Part shown: piece by piece, positions 16,821 to 26,500 of the stretch | How the letters are laid out: each line of letters starts with the position of its first letter | Numbering within the stretch: the stretch's first letter is position 1 | DNA from: Deinococcales bacterium | GTDB lineage: Bacteria > Deinococcota > Deinococci > Deinococcales > JAAFIG01 | NCBI GenBank assembly: GCA_013298595.1 | Contig: JAAFIG010000008.1 | Location: 93,259-157,258, forward strand | Length of the DNA: 64,000 bases | Direction: 5' to 3' | Notes under the pieces: generated by a model | Told to the model about the DNA's origin: nothing | Databases searched by the model: none | What the model saw: the letters and a program-made list of their open reading frames with translations, nothing else | Program-made: the position numbers and the translations under genes

Positions 16821-19800
16821 GTGAGAAAGAAATCCACAGCTTTATTTACAATTGTTTCAAATAATTATTTACATTACGCTAAAACGTTGTTTGAAAGTGT
16901 GGCAACGCATATGCCCGAGTTTGCATTATATGTGGCTATTGTAGATAACGATCCTGCGTTGGCTCGAGATTTTATGCCAGAAGCCACGATATTATCACTC
17001 GAGGATTTAAATTTACCGCATCAACAACAATTTATTTTTCGCTATTCGGTACTCGAGTTAAACACAGCTGTAAAGCCTTGGGTTTTTGAGAAGATGATGG
17101 GTTTAGGCTATGAAAATATTATTTATGCTGACCCTGATATTTATTTTTATCAGCCTCTTGAGCAAGTGCTGCATTTATTACAAGACCATCATGTGGTTTT
17201 GACCCCTCATTTACTCGAGCCAATCACAGATCAAAAAGCACCTAGCGAATTGGATATTCGTCGAGTAGGAACGTATAATCTTGGCTTTGTAGCCCTCAAA
17301 AATTCACTAATAGGACAATCTGTAATTGCTTGGTGGCAGTCTAAACTCGAGTTTGATTGTGTGGTTGATCTTGAAGCGGGAATTTTTGTAGACCAGAGTT
17401 GGATGGATTTAGTACCAAGTTTGTTTTCAGGTGTCATGGTTTTACGTGACCTTGGGCATAATGTGGCTTACTGGAATGTTTTTCAGCGATCATTGCGTTA
17501 CGTTAAAAATCAATGGTTAGTTGGAACAGGTTTACCATTGGTATTTTTTCATTTTAGTGGTTTTAATGCGTTTGCATTTGAGAATGTTTCTAAGCATCAG
17601 AACCGAATAACTTTAGGTGATTTACCCAAGTTGCGTCCATTAATGCAAACGTATAGTCAGACTTTAATTGGTTTCGGTGCAAAAAACTGGGCTGATCAAG
17701 TGTATGGGTTTCATGCTTTTGCTGACGGTATTCAAATACCATCATTTTTTCGGGAATTATACCGTGCAGATAAGGGCTTGCAGATATTATTGAGTGTAAA
17801 TCCGTTTGCTTCGTCAGATATTTTGTTTACTTTTGTTAAGCAATTTACTCGAGATGGTTTATCTATTACATATGCCATGTGGTCTCTATGGGAGGCTCGT
17901 GCCGATTTACGTAATGCTTTTCCTTTGACTTCGTTTCAAAATATTGCTGCTTATTACAATTGGTTTGTGAGTAAGGCGGACATATATTTTGATGCTTTTG
18001 TTATTCAAAAACATGTTGAAATCGCTTCGGGTTTTCAATCTCGAGTTCAGATTTTACCTAAATATCATCATCTTGATTTGCGAGAAAGCCGAATTTCTTT
18101 GCTGTACGAAGCTATTCTTGGACGCGAAGTGGATTCGCAAGGTTTGGCTTCATACACACAAGTGATGGGAACCCGATTTGGTTTACTCAAAACTATTTTA
18201 TCTTTAGTGTTCTCGAGGGAAAGTCGTTTTCTGCCAAAGAAAATGGAACGACTTCTGAATCTCGGAAGTGTATTATTACGTAAACAAAAGCCTGAAGAGC
18301 AGATTGTCTGGACACCTAAGATTGCCTTTGCAGATGCTAATCAAGGTATGAACACATCAGATTTAGGTATTTACTTAAATAGTAGCACTGAAGCTGCTGA
18401 TGGTTTTTGGGTAAAACGCATTGTACTGATACCAGTGTCTGATGAGTTTTCAGGTACATTATTTGTTTCAGGTTTTTATGTAGCTGATTTTATGCCAAAT
18501 TCTCATGTGACATTCTTAATTTCTGTATTCGTGAATGATCAATTGCTTTATGAATGTCGTATGGTTGAGTCACAACATTTTGAGTTTAGTGTTGATTGGA
18601 AAGTATCATTTATTGGTGTCAGATATTTGCGATTGGAATCCAGCCAAGCATGGATTCCAAAAGATATTGGCTTTGGAGAGGATCAACGCGAATTAAGTTG
18701 GCGTTTAAAGAATATCCGTGTTGGCAATGTTCAATTATTTGATTCACATCGTCAGCCTGCTTTGTTACCTCTTGAGGCTTATTTGCCAACGCCAGGTATT
18801 AATTTAGTCGGTTATTTAGCAGCAGAGTTGGGTATCGGTGAGGCAGCCCGATTATTAGCAAAATCCTGCGCTGAAGTCCAAGTTCCTTACAGTATTGTAG
18901 ATGTTGGTTATCAAAGCTCAAACTTGCAACGTGACCGAAGCGCTTGGGAGACAGCTTCAGATAAAATATTTGATCTTGATCTTTTGTATGTCAACGCCGA
19001 TCAAATGATTCATACCATGGCATTTCTAGAGAAAAAGGGTTACGAGGGAAGTAAGAAAATTGCTTTTTGGCACTGGGAGCAACCGACATTACCAAGACAT
19101 TATCAATCGAGTTTTCGTGGTTTAAATGAAGTTTGGGTACCTTCTAACTTTGTTTTGGATGCAGTTGCAAAAATCGCTCCAGTGCCTGTGTTTAAAGTTG
19201 CCCATGCAATAGATTTTTCAATTTCTCAGACAGCTTCTCGAGCTTATTTTGGCTTACCCGAATCTCAGTTTCTGGTTTTAATCATGTATGATTTTCATTC
19301 AGTACAGTATCGTAAGAACCCGCAAGCAGCGATTGAAACTTTTAAGCGAGTGGCTAAGAAACATCAGAATATGTGTTTGGTAGTGAAAACCATCAATGCA
19401 GATCAGTATCCAGCGGAGTACCAAGCGTTGCAAGCCGATTTGGCAGAGTTGAATGTGGTGTTACTGAATCAGTATTTGACGCGTCAAGAAGTGTTTGATC
19501 TCGAGTCGTGTTGTGATACGTTGCTTTCTTTACATCGAGCGGAGGGTTTTGGTTTTGCACTTGCTGAAATGATGTTTTTGGGTAAACCTGTGATTGCTAC
19601 TGGTTGGTCTGGGAACATGGAATTTATGACTCCAATGAATTCATTTCCTGTGCAATATGCACTAAAACCACTTGAAGTGGCTGTTGGTCCGTATGAGCTT
19701 GGTCAGGTATGGGCAGAGGCGGATGTTGAACATGCCGCTTTTTGTCTCGAGCAATTACTGCTTGATTCAGTGTTGAATCGTAAAATTAGTGCTCAGGCGA

Positions 19801-19883
19801 GATTGGATATCCAAACCAATTTTTCACCTAAGGTCATTGGTCAGCAGATTCGGCAGCGCTTAGCATTGTTGCAGTTAAAGTGA
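16821..19883 (+). CDS. Large two-domain glycosyltransferase (GT-A-like plus GT4) with DUF4214-like linker
   Basis: About 1020 residues. Residues 1-260 are GT-A-like (ALFTIVSNNYLHYAKTL, IIYADPDIYFY with a DxD-type motif, YNLGFVALKN). A DUF4214-like helical unit follows near 430-490 (YEAILGREVDSQGL). Residues about 510-640 form a predicted beta-rich segment. Residues about 660-1020 are GT4-like (GINLVGYLAAELGIGEAAR, FWHWEQPTLP, EVWVPSNF, HRAEGFGFALAEMMFLGKPVIAT). I favour the GTG at 16821, which keeps the KKSTALFTIVSNN start; a TTG at 16800 is also in frame but has no ribosome site. It is the last plus-strand gene of the export operon and converges on the minus-strand genes with a 2-bp gap. Probably a cytoplasmic glycan-assembly enzyme; specificity unknown. 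Confidence 0.78.
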   Translation: MRKKSTALFTIVSNNYLHYAKTLFESVATHMPEFALYVAIVDNDPALARDFMPEATILSLEDLNLPHQQQFIFRYSVLELNTAVKPWVFEKMMGLGYENIIYADPDIYFYQPLEQVLHLLQDHHVVLTPHLLEPITDQKAPSELDIRRVGTYNLGFVALKNSLIGQSVIAWWQSKLEFDCVVDLEAGIFVDQSWMDLVPSLFSGVMVLRDLGHNVAYWNVFQRSLRYVKNQWLVGTGLPLVFFHFSGFNAFAFENVSKHQNRITLGDLPKLRPLMQTYSQTLIGFGAKNWADQVYGFHAFADGIQIPSFFRELYRADKGLQILLSVNPFASSDILFTFVKQFTRDGLSITYAMWSLWEARADLRNAFPLTSFQNIAAYYNWFVSKADIYFDAFVIQKHVEIASGFQSRVQILPKYHHLDLRESRISLLYEAILGREVDSQGLASYTQVMGTRFGLLKTILSLVFSRESRFLPKKMERLLNLGSVLLRKQKPEEQIVWTPKIAFADANQGMNTSDLGIYLNSSTEAADGFWVKRIVLIPVSDEFSGTLFVSGFYVADFMPNSHVTFLISVFVNDQLLYECRMVESQHFEFSVDWKVSFIGVRYLRLESSQAWIPKDIGFGEDQRELSWRLKNIRVGNVQLFDSHRQPALLPLEAYLPTPGINLVGYLAAELGIGEAARLLAKSCAEVQVPYSIVDVGYQSSNLQRDRSAWETASDKIFDLDLLYVNADQMIHTMAFLEKKGYEGSKKIAFWHWEQPTLPRHYQSSFRGLNEVWVPSNFVLDAVAKIAPVPVFKVAHAIDFSISQTASRAYFGLPESQFLVLIMYDFHSVQYRKNPQAAIETFKRVAKKHQNMCLVVKTINADQYPAEYQALQADLAELNVVLLNQYLTRQEVFDLESCCDTLLSLHRAEGFGFALAEMMFLGKPVIATGWSGNMEFMTPMNSFPVQYALKPLEVAVGPYELGQVWAEADVEHAAFCLEQLLLDSVLNRKISAQARLDIQTNFSPKVIGQQIRQRLALLQLK

Positions 19884-19885
19884 CA

Positions 19886-20458
19886 TTACTTGAGGATTCG
19901 TTGTAAGACTGCTGCAAAAGTTGCAACAATAATTTGGGCATCTAACCAAAGTGTATGACTGCGAGCGTACACAGCATCCCATTTGGCTTTGCGTGGCACG
20001 TTGAGGTTATCCAATCCGTGCACTTGAGCTAAGCCTGTTAAACCAGGTAGGCATTGATCTGCGCCCGAAATTTTACGTAATTCAAGTAATTCGTATTGGA
20101 TTGCTAAGGCTGGGCGTGGTCCAACAAAACTCATTTCGCCTTGGATGATGTTGAGTAATTGTGGTAATTCGTCCAGTCCAGTGCGGCGAATAAAGCTGCC
20201 AACTCGAGTGATTGGGTTAATTGAGAGTGTACCAAGATCTTCGGTGGGTACATTGGGTGTGCCTTGTTGCATACTGCGAAATTTGTAAAGGTAAAAAGTA
20301 GTGTTTTTTCGACCAACTCGAGCTTGAATAAAAAAAATGGGTAATCCATCATCAAGCCATATCAGTAAAGCAGTCAGCAACATAATAGGCAGTACCAATA
20401 GTAAAATAACAATTGCAAAAACCAAGTCTAAAACCCGTTTGATACTGAGTTCACGCAT
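19886..20458 (-). CDS. Initiating sugar-phosphate transferase (polyprenyl-phosphate, PglC/WcaJ catalytic core)
   Basis: A 190-residue bacterial sugar transferase (PF02397 type) that would start a glycan on undecaprenyl phosphate. It has one N-terminal re-entrant or membrane helix (VLDLVFAIVILLLVLPIMLLTA), then PIFFIQARVGR, FYLYKFRSM, RRTGLDELPQLLNII, SFVGPRPAL and CLPGLTGLAQVHG. The ATG at 20458 keeps the usual SIKRVLDL start and overlaps the upstream gene's stop by 8 bp; an in-frame start at 20491 would add 11 residues. It is co-transcribed after the GT4 gene at 20451-21584. It probably provides the lipid-linked primer for the cluster's glycan. Confidence 0.9.
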   Translation of the reverse strand: MRELSIKRVLDLVFAIVILLLVLPIMLLTALLIWLDDGLPIFFIQARVGRKNTTFYLYKFRSMQQGTPNVPTEDLGTLSINPITRVGSFIRRTGLDELPQLLNIIQGEMSFVGPRPALAIQYELLELRKISGADQCLPGLTGLAQVHGLDNLNVPRKAKWDAVYARSHTLWLDAQIIVATFAAVLQRILK

Positions 20459-21584
20459 GGTTATCGAGGGCTTCTTGGTATAAATTTGCATAAGCTTTTC
20501 CTAATTGCTGACTAGAGAGTACTGTATCAAACCTGACTCGAGCAGCTTTTCCCATAGTGTGACAGAGGGCTTGGTTGTGCAGTAAAGTGTTGACAGCTTC
20601 GGCTAAGGCTTGTGCATTGCTTGGGGTAACGACCAAACCAGTTTCTTGGTGTTGGTTAACGTATGAAGTGCCAGTTTGGATTTCGCAGGTAATCATGGCT
20701 TTGGAGCACATGGCTGCTTCGAGTAAAACCATACCAAAAGACTCTGCACGCGAATCTGAGGGTAAAATAAAAGCCTGGCAATGCTGCAATAAAGTCATTT
20801 TTTCTGCATGACTGACTTGCCCTGCAAAAATAATATGAGGTAAATTGAGGTGCTCGGCTCGAGTTTTTAATTGTGCTAATTCTGGTCCCGAGCCAGCAAT
20901 GACAATCGGTACAGCCACTTGAGCAGATGCTTTGAGCAGTGTGTCCAGACCTTTGTAGTAGCAGATTGCGCCAAGAAAGAGAAAGAATGGTTGTCCTGCT
21001 GTTAATTGGAGTTTTTGTAAAATAGTTGTATCCGTTTCTTTAGCATAACTTGTTTCATCAATGCCAAATGGAATAATTCTGACTTTAGGTTGTATTCGCG
21101 GGTCAGACAAAATTGGGCTGCTTTGTGCATAATTTGGTGAGGTTGCCACAATAAATTTCATCTCAAGTAGCATTTTCCACATCAGCGGAGCATAGAGTTT
21201 ACCTATTGTGCGTTGACGAATAATATCTGAATCGTATGTCAGGATACTTGGCGTTTTTTGTTTTCTCGAGAAGTGCAGCATATCGGCAAAAGGATATGGG
21301 AAATGATAATGCAACACATCGGCTTGATCGGCTAAACGCTGATAAGCTCGAAAAGCCGCAAAGCTTCCTAAATCACAAGAAGCAGGTGCAAGCCACGAGC
21401 GTTCACGAACCACTAAACCTTCGGGGTAATGTAATTCTCGAGGATTTGGCTCTGGTGAAAGCGTAAAAATGGTGTTCTGTACATTGTTTCTTTGAGTTGC
21501 CAAACTGATTTGGCGAATACTCTCGAGAATGCCGCGAGGTTTATTCGGAAAGTAACTGCGGTAAGTGTGGAGAACACGAATCAT
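20451..21584 (-). CDS. GT4 family glycosyltransferase
   Basis: A 377-residue GT-B enzyme with N-terminal VLHTYRSYFPNKPRGILESIRQIS, HYHFPYP, YDSDIIRQR, FFLFLGAICYYKGLDTLL (acceptor/donor interface) and a C-terminal RAESFGMVLLEAAMCSKAMI (the E-x7-E nucleotide-sugar motif). It resembles WbpY/WbdB-like transferases that add early sugars, but the donor is unknown. It lies between another GT4 gene (23 bp upstream) and the initiating transferase, so the three minus-strand genes probably form one operon that builds the linkage region. Confidence 0.85.
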   Translation of the reverse strand: MIRVLHTYRSYFPNKPRGILESIRQISLATQRNNVQNTIFTLSPEPNPRELHYPEGLVVRERSWLAPASCDLGSFAAFRAYQRLADQADVLHYHFPYPFADMLHFSRKQKTPSILTYDSDIIRQRTIGKLYAPLMWKMLLEMKFIVATSPNYAQSSPILSDPRIQPKVRIIPFGIDETSYAKETDTTILQKLQLTAGQPFFLFLGAICYYKGLDTLLKASAQVAVPIVIAGSGPELAQLKTRAEHLNLPHIIFAGQVSHAEKMTLLQHCQAFILPSDSRAESFGMVLLEAAMCSKAMITCEIQTGTSYVNQHQETGLVVTPSNAQALAEAVNTLLHNQALCHTMGKAARVRFDTVLSSQQLGKAYANLYQEALDNHA

Positions 21585-21607
21585 GGATGGAATGATGACC
21601 TTTCGAG

Positions 21608-22729
21608 CTACTTACTATTGCGTTGCTGCCGTAACTGGATGGCTTCCTCGAGCACCGAGTGAACTTCTGTGGCTGTTTGTTGCCAAGTGAATTTTGAAGC
21701 TCGTTCTTTGGCTTTTTGGCTCAAAGTGGCATAAGTCACTTCGTTGTTACAGAGTTCGAGTAAACCATCACGAATGGTTTGGATATTGAACGGATCAATT
21801 AGTACGGCGGCATCAGCGGCAACCTCGAGCATAGATGATGTATTACTGGTGAGCACAGGTGTACCATATTGAAAAGCTTCGACAATTGGTAAACCAAAGC
21901 CTTCATGCAATGAGGGTAAGCATAAAGCTCGAGCTTTTTGGTACAAAGCAGCTAATTGTTGATCCGAGACATAGCCAAATACTTTGACATGATCTTGGAT
22001 ATTGTATTGCTTGACGAGGTCAGGAATATGGATTCCTCCCCAGCCGTTTTGCCCAACCAATACCATTTTTGTGGTTTGGCGGATACTTTCAGGGAGTTGA
22101 CTATATGCTTCAAGTAAACGTGCTAGGTTTTTGCGTGGCTCGAATGTGCCAACAAAAAGAAAATATGGTTGCGCTACACCTAAGTTACGCAGTTCTAGTT
22201 CACTATCGACAGTAGCAAATTGACTAGCACCTAAATGCACAACACGAATTTTTGCTTCACTATTTGGCAGGGTTCTGAGTAAATCACTGGCAGTGCTGTG
22301 CGAATCAACCATGATTAAATCTGCCATTTGCACAGCTTTTGGCATTAATAATCGCTCGAGAATAAGCCCTTCAACTCGCATTGTCTGAGCAGCATATTTC
22401 CAGACTAAATCATGAATTGTCACAACTCGAGCCACAGTTGGCGGCAACCATATGGGTAAACGATGATTTGGTCCCCAGAAGATATCTGGTTGATCGTGTT
22501 GAATTTGAAACGGCAAGTATGTTTGTGTCCATAGGAGTCGTCCGCCAGGAATCGGAATATTACCAATACGAACTTCGGCTTGAAAATCGGTTAAACCATG
22601 CGGTAACGGTAAAGGCGAATAGAGAAGACATTGGTGTTGTAATTTCAGTAATTGAATCACTTCAAGCGTATACCGACCAATGCCGGTTAAAGGGCTAAGG
22701 AGTGGTGACGCATCAATGCCTAACTTCAT
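21608..22729 (-). CDS. GT4 family glycosyltransferase, mannosyltransferase-like
   Basis: A 373-residue GT-B enzyme with KLGIDASPLLSPLTGIGRYT at the start, WGPNHRLP, TIHDLVW, YFLFVGTFEPRKNLARLLEAY and HEGFGLPIVEAFQYGTPVLTSNTSSMLEV (the E-x7-E motif), a pattern common in GDP-mannose-using enzymes. The start is ATG 22729; a TTG one codon upstream is in frame. A TATGAT box lies 9 nt before the ATG on the minus strand (22739-22744), suggesting a leaderless or nearly leaderless operon promoter. It is the first gene of the three-gene minus-strand unit, divergent from the phosphatase-like gene at 23020. Confidence 0.85.
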   Translation of the reverse strand: MKLGIDASPLLSPLTGIGRYTLEVIQLLKLQHQCLLYSPLPLPHGLTDFQAEVRIGNIPIPGGRLLWTQTYLPFQIQHDQPDIFWGPNHRLPIWLPPTVARVVTIHDLVWKYAAQTMRVEGLILERLLMPKAVQMADLIMVDSHSTASDLLRTLPNSEAKIRVVHLGASQFATVDSELELRNLGVAQPYFLFVGTFEPRKNLARLLEAYSQLPESIRQTTKMVLVGQNGWGGIHIPDLVKQYNIQDHVKVFGYVSDQQLAALYQKARALCLPSLHEGFGLPIVEAFQYGTPVLTSNTSSMLEVAADAAVLIDPFNIQTIRDGLLELCNNEVTYATLSQKAKERASKFTWQQTATEVHSVLEEAIQLRQQRNSK

Positions 22730-22998
22730 CAAGAACGTATCATACTGTAAAAAATTGTTAAAGCAGAAAAATTATCTGCACAGCACTGACTAAATTGCAA
22801 CATGTTTATCCTTAAGGTTAGCAAGAGCATGGGCAATGGTGTCGTTACTGACAATTTACTTGTTTCTCGAAACATACTCAGAATTTGACCAAAGATGAAG
22901 ATTTGTTAAACACTACAATGCAATAATCTTGACGTGCAATAAACGCAATCAACTTTTCTTGGATTGCATGTTGATACGTAAGTGAAACGCATGCTTGC

Positions 22999-23004
22999 TA
23001 TAGT
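22999..23004 (+). promoter_or_regulatory. Extended -10 box of the LMW-PTP-like gene
   Basis: TGC precedes TATAGT at 22999-23004, an extended -10 element 15 nt before the ATG at 23020. The predicted leader is only about 8 nt, with no clear Shine-Dalgarno. The 290-bp divergent gap otherwise holds no ORF I can support. Confidence 0.5.
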
Positions 23005-23019
23005 GCAACTTGAGTAATT

Positions 23020-23334
23020 ATGAAAATCTTGTTTGTCTGCTCGAGAAACCGACTGCGTAGCCCAACAGCCGAAAGCATTTTTGCTGATTACGCAGGTATT
23101 GAAACCCGTTCAGCTGGCACAGCCAAAGATGCTGAAAATCCGATTGCTTTTGATGATCTCGAGTGGGCAGATATTGTCTTTGTCATGGAAAAACGCCATG
23201 CTAAACAACTGAGGCATTTATTTCCTAAGCTCGAGCCTCGAGTGATTTGTCTGGGTATTCCTGATAATTACGAGTTCATGCAGCCAGAGTTAATCGAAAT
23301 TCTCGAGCAGAAAGTCTTACCATTACTTGGCTAG
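23020..23334 (+). CDS. Short low-molecular-weight protein-tyrosine-phosphatase-like protein
   Basis: A 104-residue protein with the P-loop CSRNRLRSPTAE (C-x5-R-S) at residues 7-18, followed by SAGT and a DNYEF acidic segment near 86. It belongs to the short LMW-PTP/arsenate-reductase-like family, about two thirds the length of Wzb-type phosphatases. It sits at the end of the polysaccharide locus, where LMW-PTPs often control tyrosine kinases of export systems, but no such kinase is visible and this ABC-type locus would not need one. It may be an independent gene. CTCGAG-rich, so resident. Confidence 0.75.
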   Translation: MKILFVCSRNRLRSPTAESIFADYAGIETRSAGTAKDAENPIAFDDLEWADIVFVMEKRHAKQLRHLFPKLEPRVICLGIPDNYEFMQPELIEILEQKVLPLLG

Positions 23335-23538
23335 AGGAGAGTGGGTATTTATTTGTTGAAATATGTTCTGGAATAAATGCATTTTTTAAACTATGTGTTT
23401 GGAGAAATAAATTTAAGATTTTGTTTTGCTTTGTTATTTTTTTAATGTATTTTTTAATTTAACCTTTTAAAAACAAATCGAATACAATTTAAATATTTTT
23501 TATTTTTTGATAATTTAATAATTTGATTGTGATTTTTC

Positions 23539-23568
23539 TTGACATCCCGAGTAATTGTTACTTATGCT
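23539..23568 (+). promoter_or_regulatory. gltB promoter (TTGACA / TATGCT), leaderless
   Basis: -35 TTGACA at 23539-23544, an 18-bp spacer and -10 TATGCT at 23563-23568. The ATG at 23577 follows 8 nt later, so the predicted transcript starts at or beside the A of the ATG. The preceding 200 bp (23335-23538) are very AT-rich with runs of T and A, hold no gene and could act as an UP-like element. Confidence 0.7.
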
Positions 23569-23576
23569 GCATCCTG

Positions 23577-26500
23577 ATGAAACCCATGCCTAGAAAACTC
23601 GAGTCATTGCATCGCGCCCATGAACGTAAGCGTTTGCGAGAAACCATTCCTAATGCCTTACACGAAGGTGTTGGACGTGATGCTTGCGGTGTGATTGGCA
23701 CCATTCGTAAAACAGGTTTGCCCAGCCATGGCAATGTCAAACGGGCGCTCGAGGCATTAACCCAAATGGCGCATAGAAGTGGTGAAGTACGCGGTGAAGG
23801 TGATGGTTGTGGTATTCAAACCGATATCCCGAAGAAACTCTGGAAAAGTTGGTTGACCGAAGCTGGTATCGAACCGAGTGTAGTAGATGAAACAGGTTTT
23901 TTTGTTGCCCATTTGTTTATTCCTGTGAATGTCAACCCTCGAGATGTGCTTGATCATATTCGGGCAAATACCATGAAATTTGGTACTCGAGTCATTCTTG
24001 AACGGCGTGGTCAAACCCATGGCAGTGTGCTTGGTCCAGTGGCTGCAATTTCTGAACCTGCATTTTATCAAGTGGCTGGTGTGGTGAACGGAGATTCCGA
24101 ACAAACTCGAGTGGCAGCATTGTTTAGTTTGGCATTAGAACTCGAGAATGCTTTGCCTGTGCACGTGGTTTCGCTTTCGCAGCATACAGTTGTCTATAAG
24201 GTGCGCGGGGCAGCGGATATTCTCGATCGGTATTACCCAGAGTTGCGCCGTCCAGATTTTGAATCGGTTTGTACCATTGGACATAATCGTTACAGCACCA
24301 ACACCATGTCCACTTTCGAGCAAGTGCAACCTTTTACCTTACTTGGGCATAATGGCGAAATTAACACTATTGAACGTTTGCGTCGTGAACTGGATTTCCT
24401 TGGTATCTCGAGAACAGGTGGGTCAGACAGCCAAGACCTCAATCGTTTACTCGAGGGTCTGATGTGCCAGCAGGGTTTGAGTTTGTTTGAATCGCTCGAG
24501 ATGGCATTCCCACCTGTGCTTGGTGAAATTAAAACCTTTAGCCCAGCCTTGCAAGATGCGTATATGAGCTTTAGGCAGCAGCTTGGACCACTTGCTCAAG
24601 GACCAGCAGCTTTAGTCATGCGTTTTGGGCAAGAATGTGCTTTTAGTGTGGATGCGTTGGGTTTGCGTCCATTGTGGTTTGGTGAAACCGAAAAAGAATT
24701 TTTCTGGTCATCGGAACGTGGTGTTGTACCACTCGGTTCTTTTGTCAACGATCCACGCCCACTGGCTCCTGGTGAGAAAATGCTCTGCACCATCCGCCCT
24801 AATGGTGTGCAACCAATGCCGCACTTTGAAGCCCAACGTGTTCTGCTCGAGCGAGTGCATAACCGCAGTGCAGTCGTGGTTGGTGCCAGAGCACATGTTT
24901 CTGGTCCACTTGAGCGCCCTAGTAATGTGCCAGAATTTGACCCAGAAGTGCATGTGCCAAGCGCAGCAGCTTTAGCCGCTTTTGGTTGGGAAAAATGGGA
25001 TGAAGAATACGTCAAAGCACTGGCTGAAAAAGGCAACGAACCAATCTCGAGTCTTGGTTTTGATGGTCCGATAGCGGCTCTGCGCGACCCTAAACCAAAC
25101 CTCGCAGAATTCCTCAAAGAAACCGTAGCAGTTGTCACTAACCCAGCCATAGACCGTGAACGCGAAATCGAACAATTTAGCACTCGAGTTGTACTTGGTA
25201 AACGGGCTTTACCCAATGGTAAATACGCTGGGCAAATTTGTGAACTGATCACCCCCGTTATTCCGCTCGATTCTGAAACAGCCGCTAAACACGGAACGAT
25301 GACATTACCAGAACTCGAGAGTCACTTAAAAACAGTGCGAATAAAACTCGAGTTACAAGTGGCTAATAATTTTCCTGAGCCACTTGAAAAAGCCCTTGAT
25401 CGTTTACGCGATGAAGTGATTAAAGCTGCACATTCTGGGGCAGAACTGATTATTCTCGAGGATAGACTTGTTTACCGTTCTGGGCATATGCCACTCGACC
25501 CAAGTTTATGTGTTGCTGAAGCCAACAAAGCTTTAGAAAACCTGAACTCCGATGGCATTGCGTATCGTCGTCAAACCAGTGTAATTGTCTCGAGCGGTTC
25601 GATCAGAAATTTGCATGACATCATGATGCTGCTTGGACTTGGCGCAGATGCTGTTGAACCGTGGTTATTGTTAGCTGCGTTTTCGGGTGCTGATAAGCAA
25701 TCGGCTGATAAAATTGTATCGGCATTAACCAAAGGTGTTGAAAAAGTCATGTCCACCATGGGTATCCACGAATTACGCGGCTACGGACGGGTTTTTGCTG
25801 CGATTGGTTTAAAACCAGACCTAGCCGATAAACTTGGTATCAAGAGCTTTTTGGCTTCTGAAACTGCTGGTTACGGTATGGCTGACCTCGAGAAAACCAT
25901 GCAGGATCGCCGTCATCGGTGGACACTGGGTGGTGCTTCCCTCGAGCGTGACGCACGTCTCAACACCCGCGTTTATAAACACGCAGCAGCAGCAGCGAAT
26001 GGCGAAATTGCCGCTACCGATTACACTGGTCGGATTCGAGCATTAGAACTCGAGTTTCCTGTGGCTGCCCGAAATTTACTCGAGGTAAAAGGTTTAGCTG
26101 GTCCTGCCACCGAAGACGAAATGCGGGCTGCTGAAGAAGTGGATATTAGCGCTGGTTCGCATCGTTTACCATTTGTGATTTCTGCTATGAGTTTTGGTTC
26201 ACAAGGCGAAACAGCCTTCAGAGCTTATCCAGAAGCCGCTAAACGCCTTGATATGGTTTCGATGAATGGTGAGGGTGGCGAAATATCGGACATGATCGGG
26301 CAATACACCCGTTGGCGCGGACAACAAGTTGCCTCGGGGCGCTTTGGTGTTTCATCCGAAATGCTGAACAGCTCTGGTTTTATTGAAATTAAAATTGGAC
26401 AAGGCGCGAAACCAGGCGAAGGTGGGCACTTACCAGGCAGTAAAGTAACCGCTAAAGTTGCCAAGGCACGCCATGCCACCCAAGGTGTAGATTTGATTAG

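Noticed and set aside
24596-25252. 218-codon minus-strand frame inside gltB
   Set aside because: Antisense to a conserved part of GltB, of low-complexity composition and without promoter or ribosome site.
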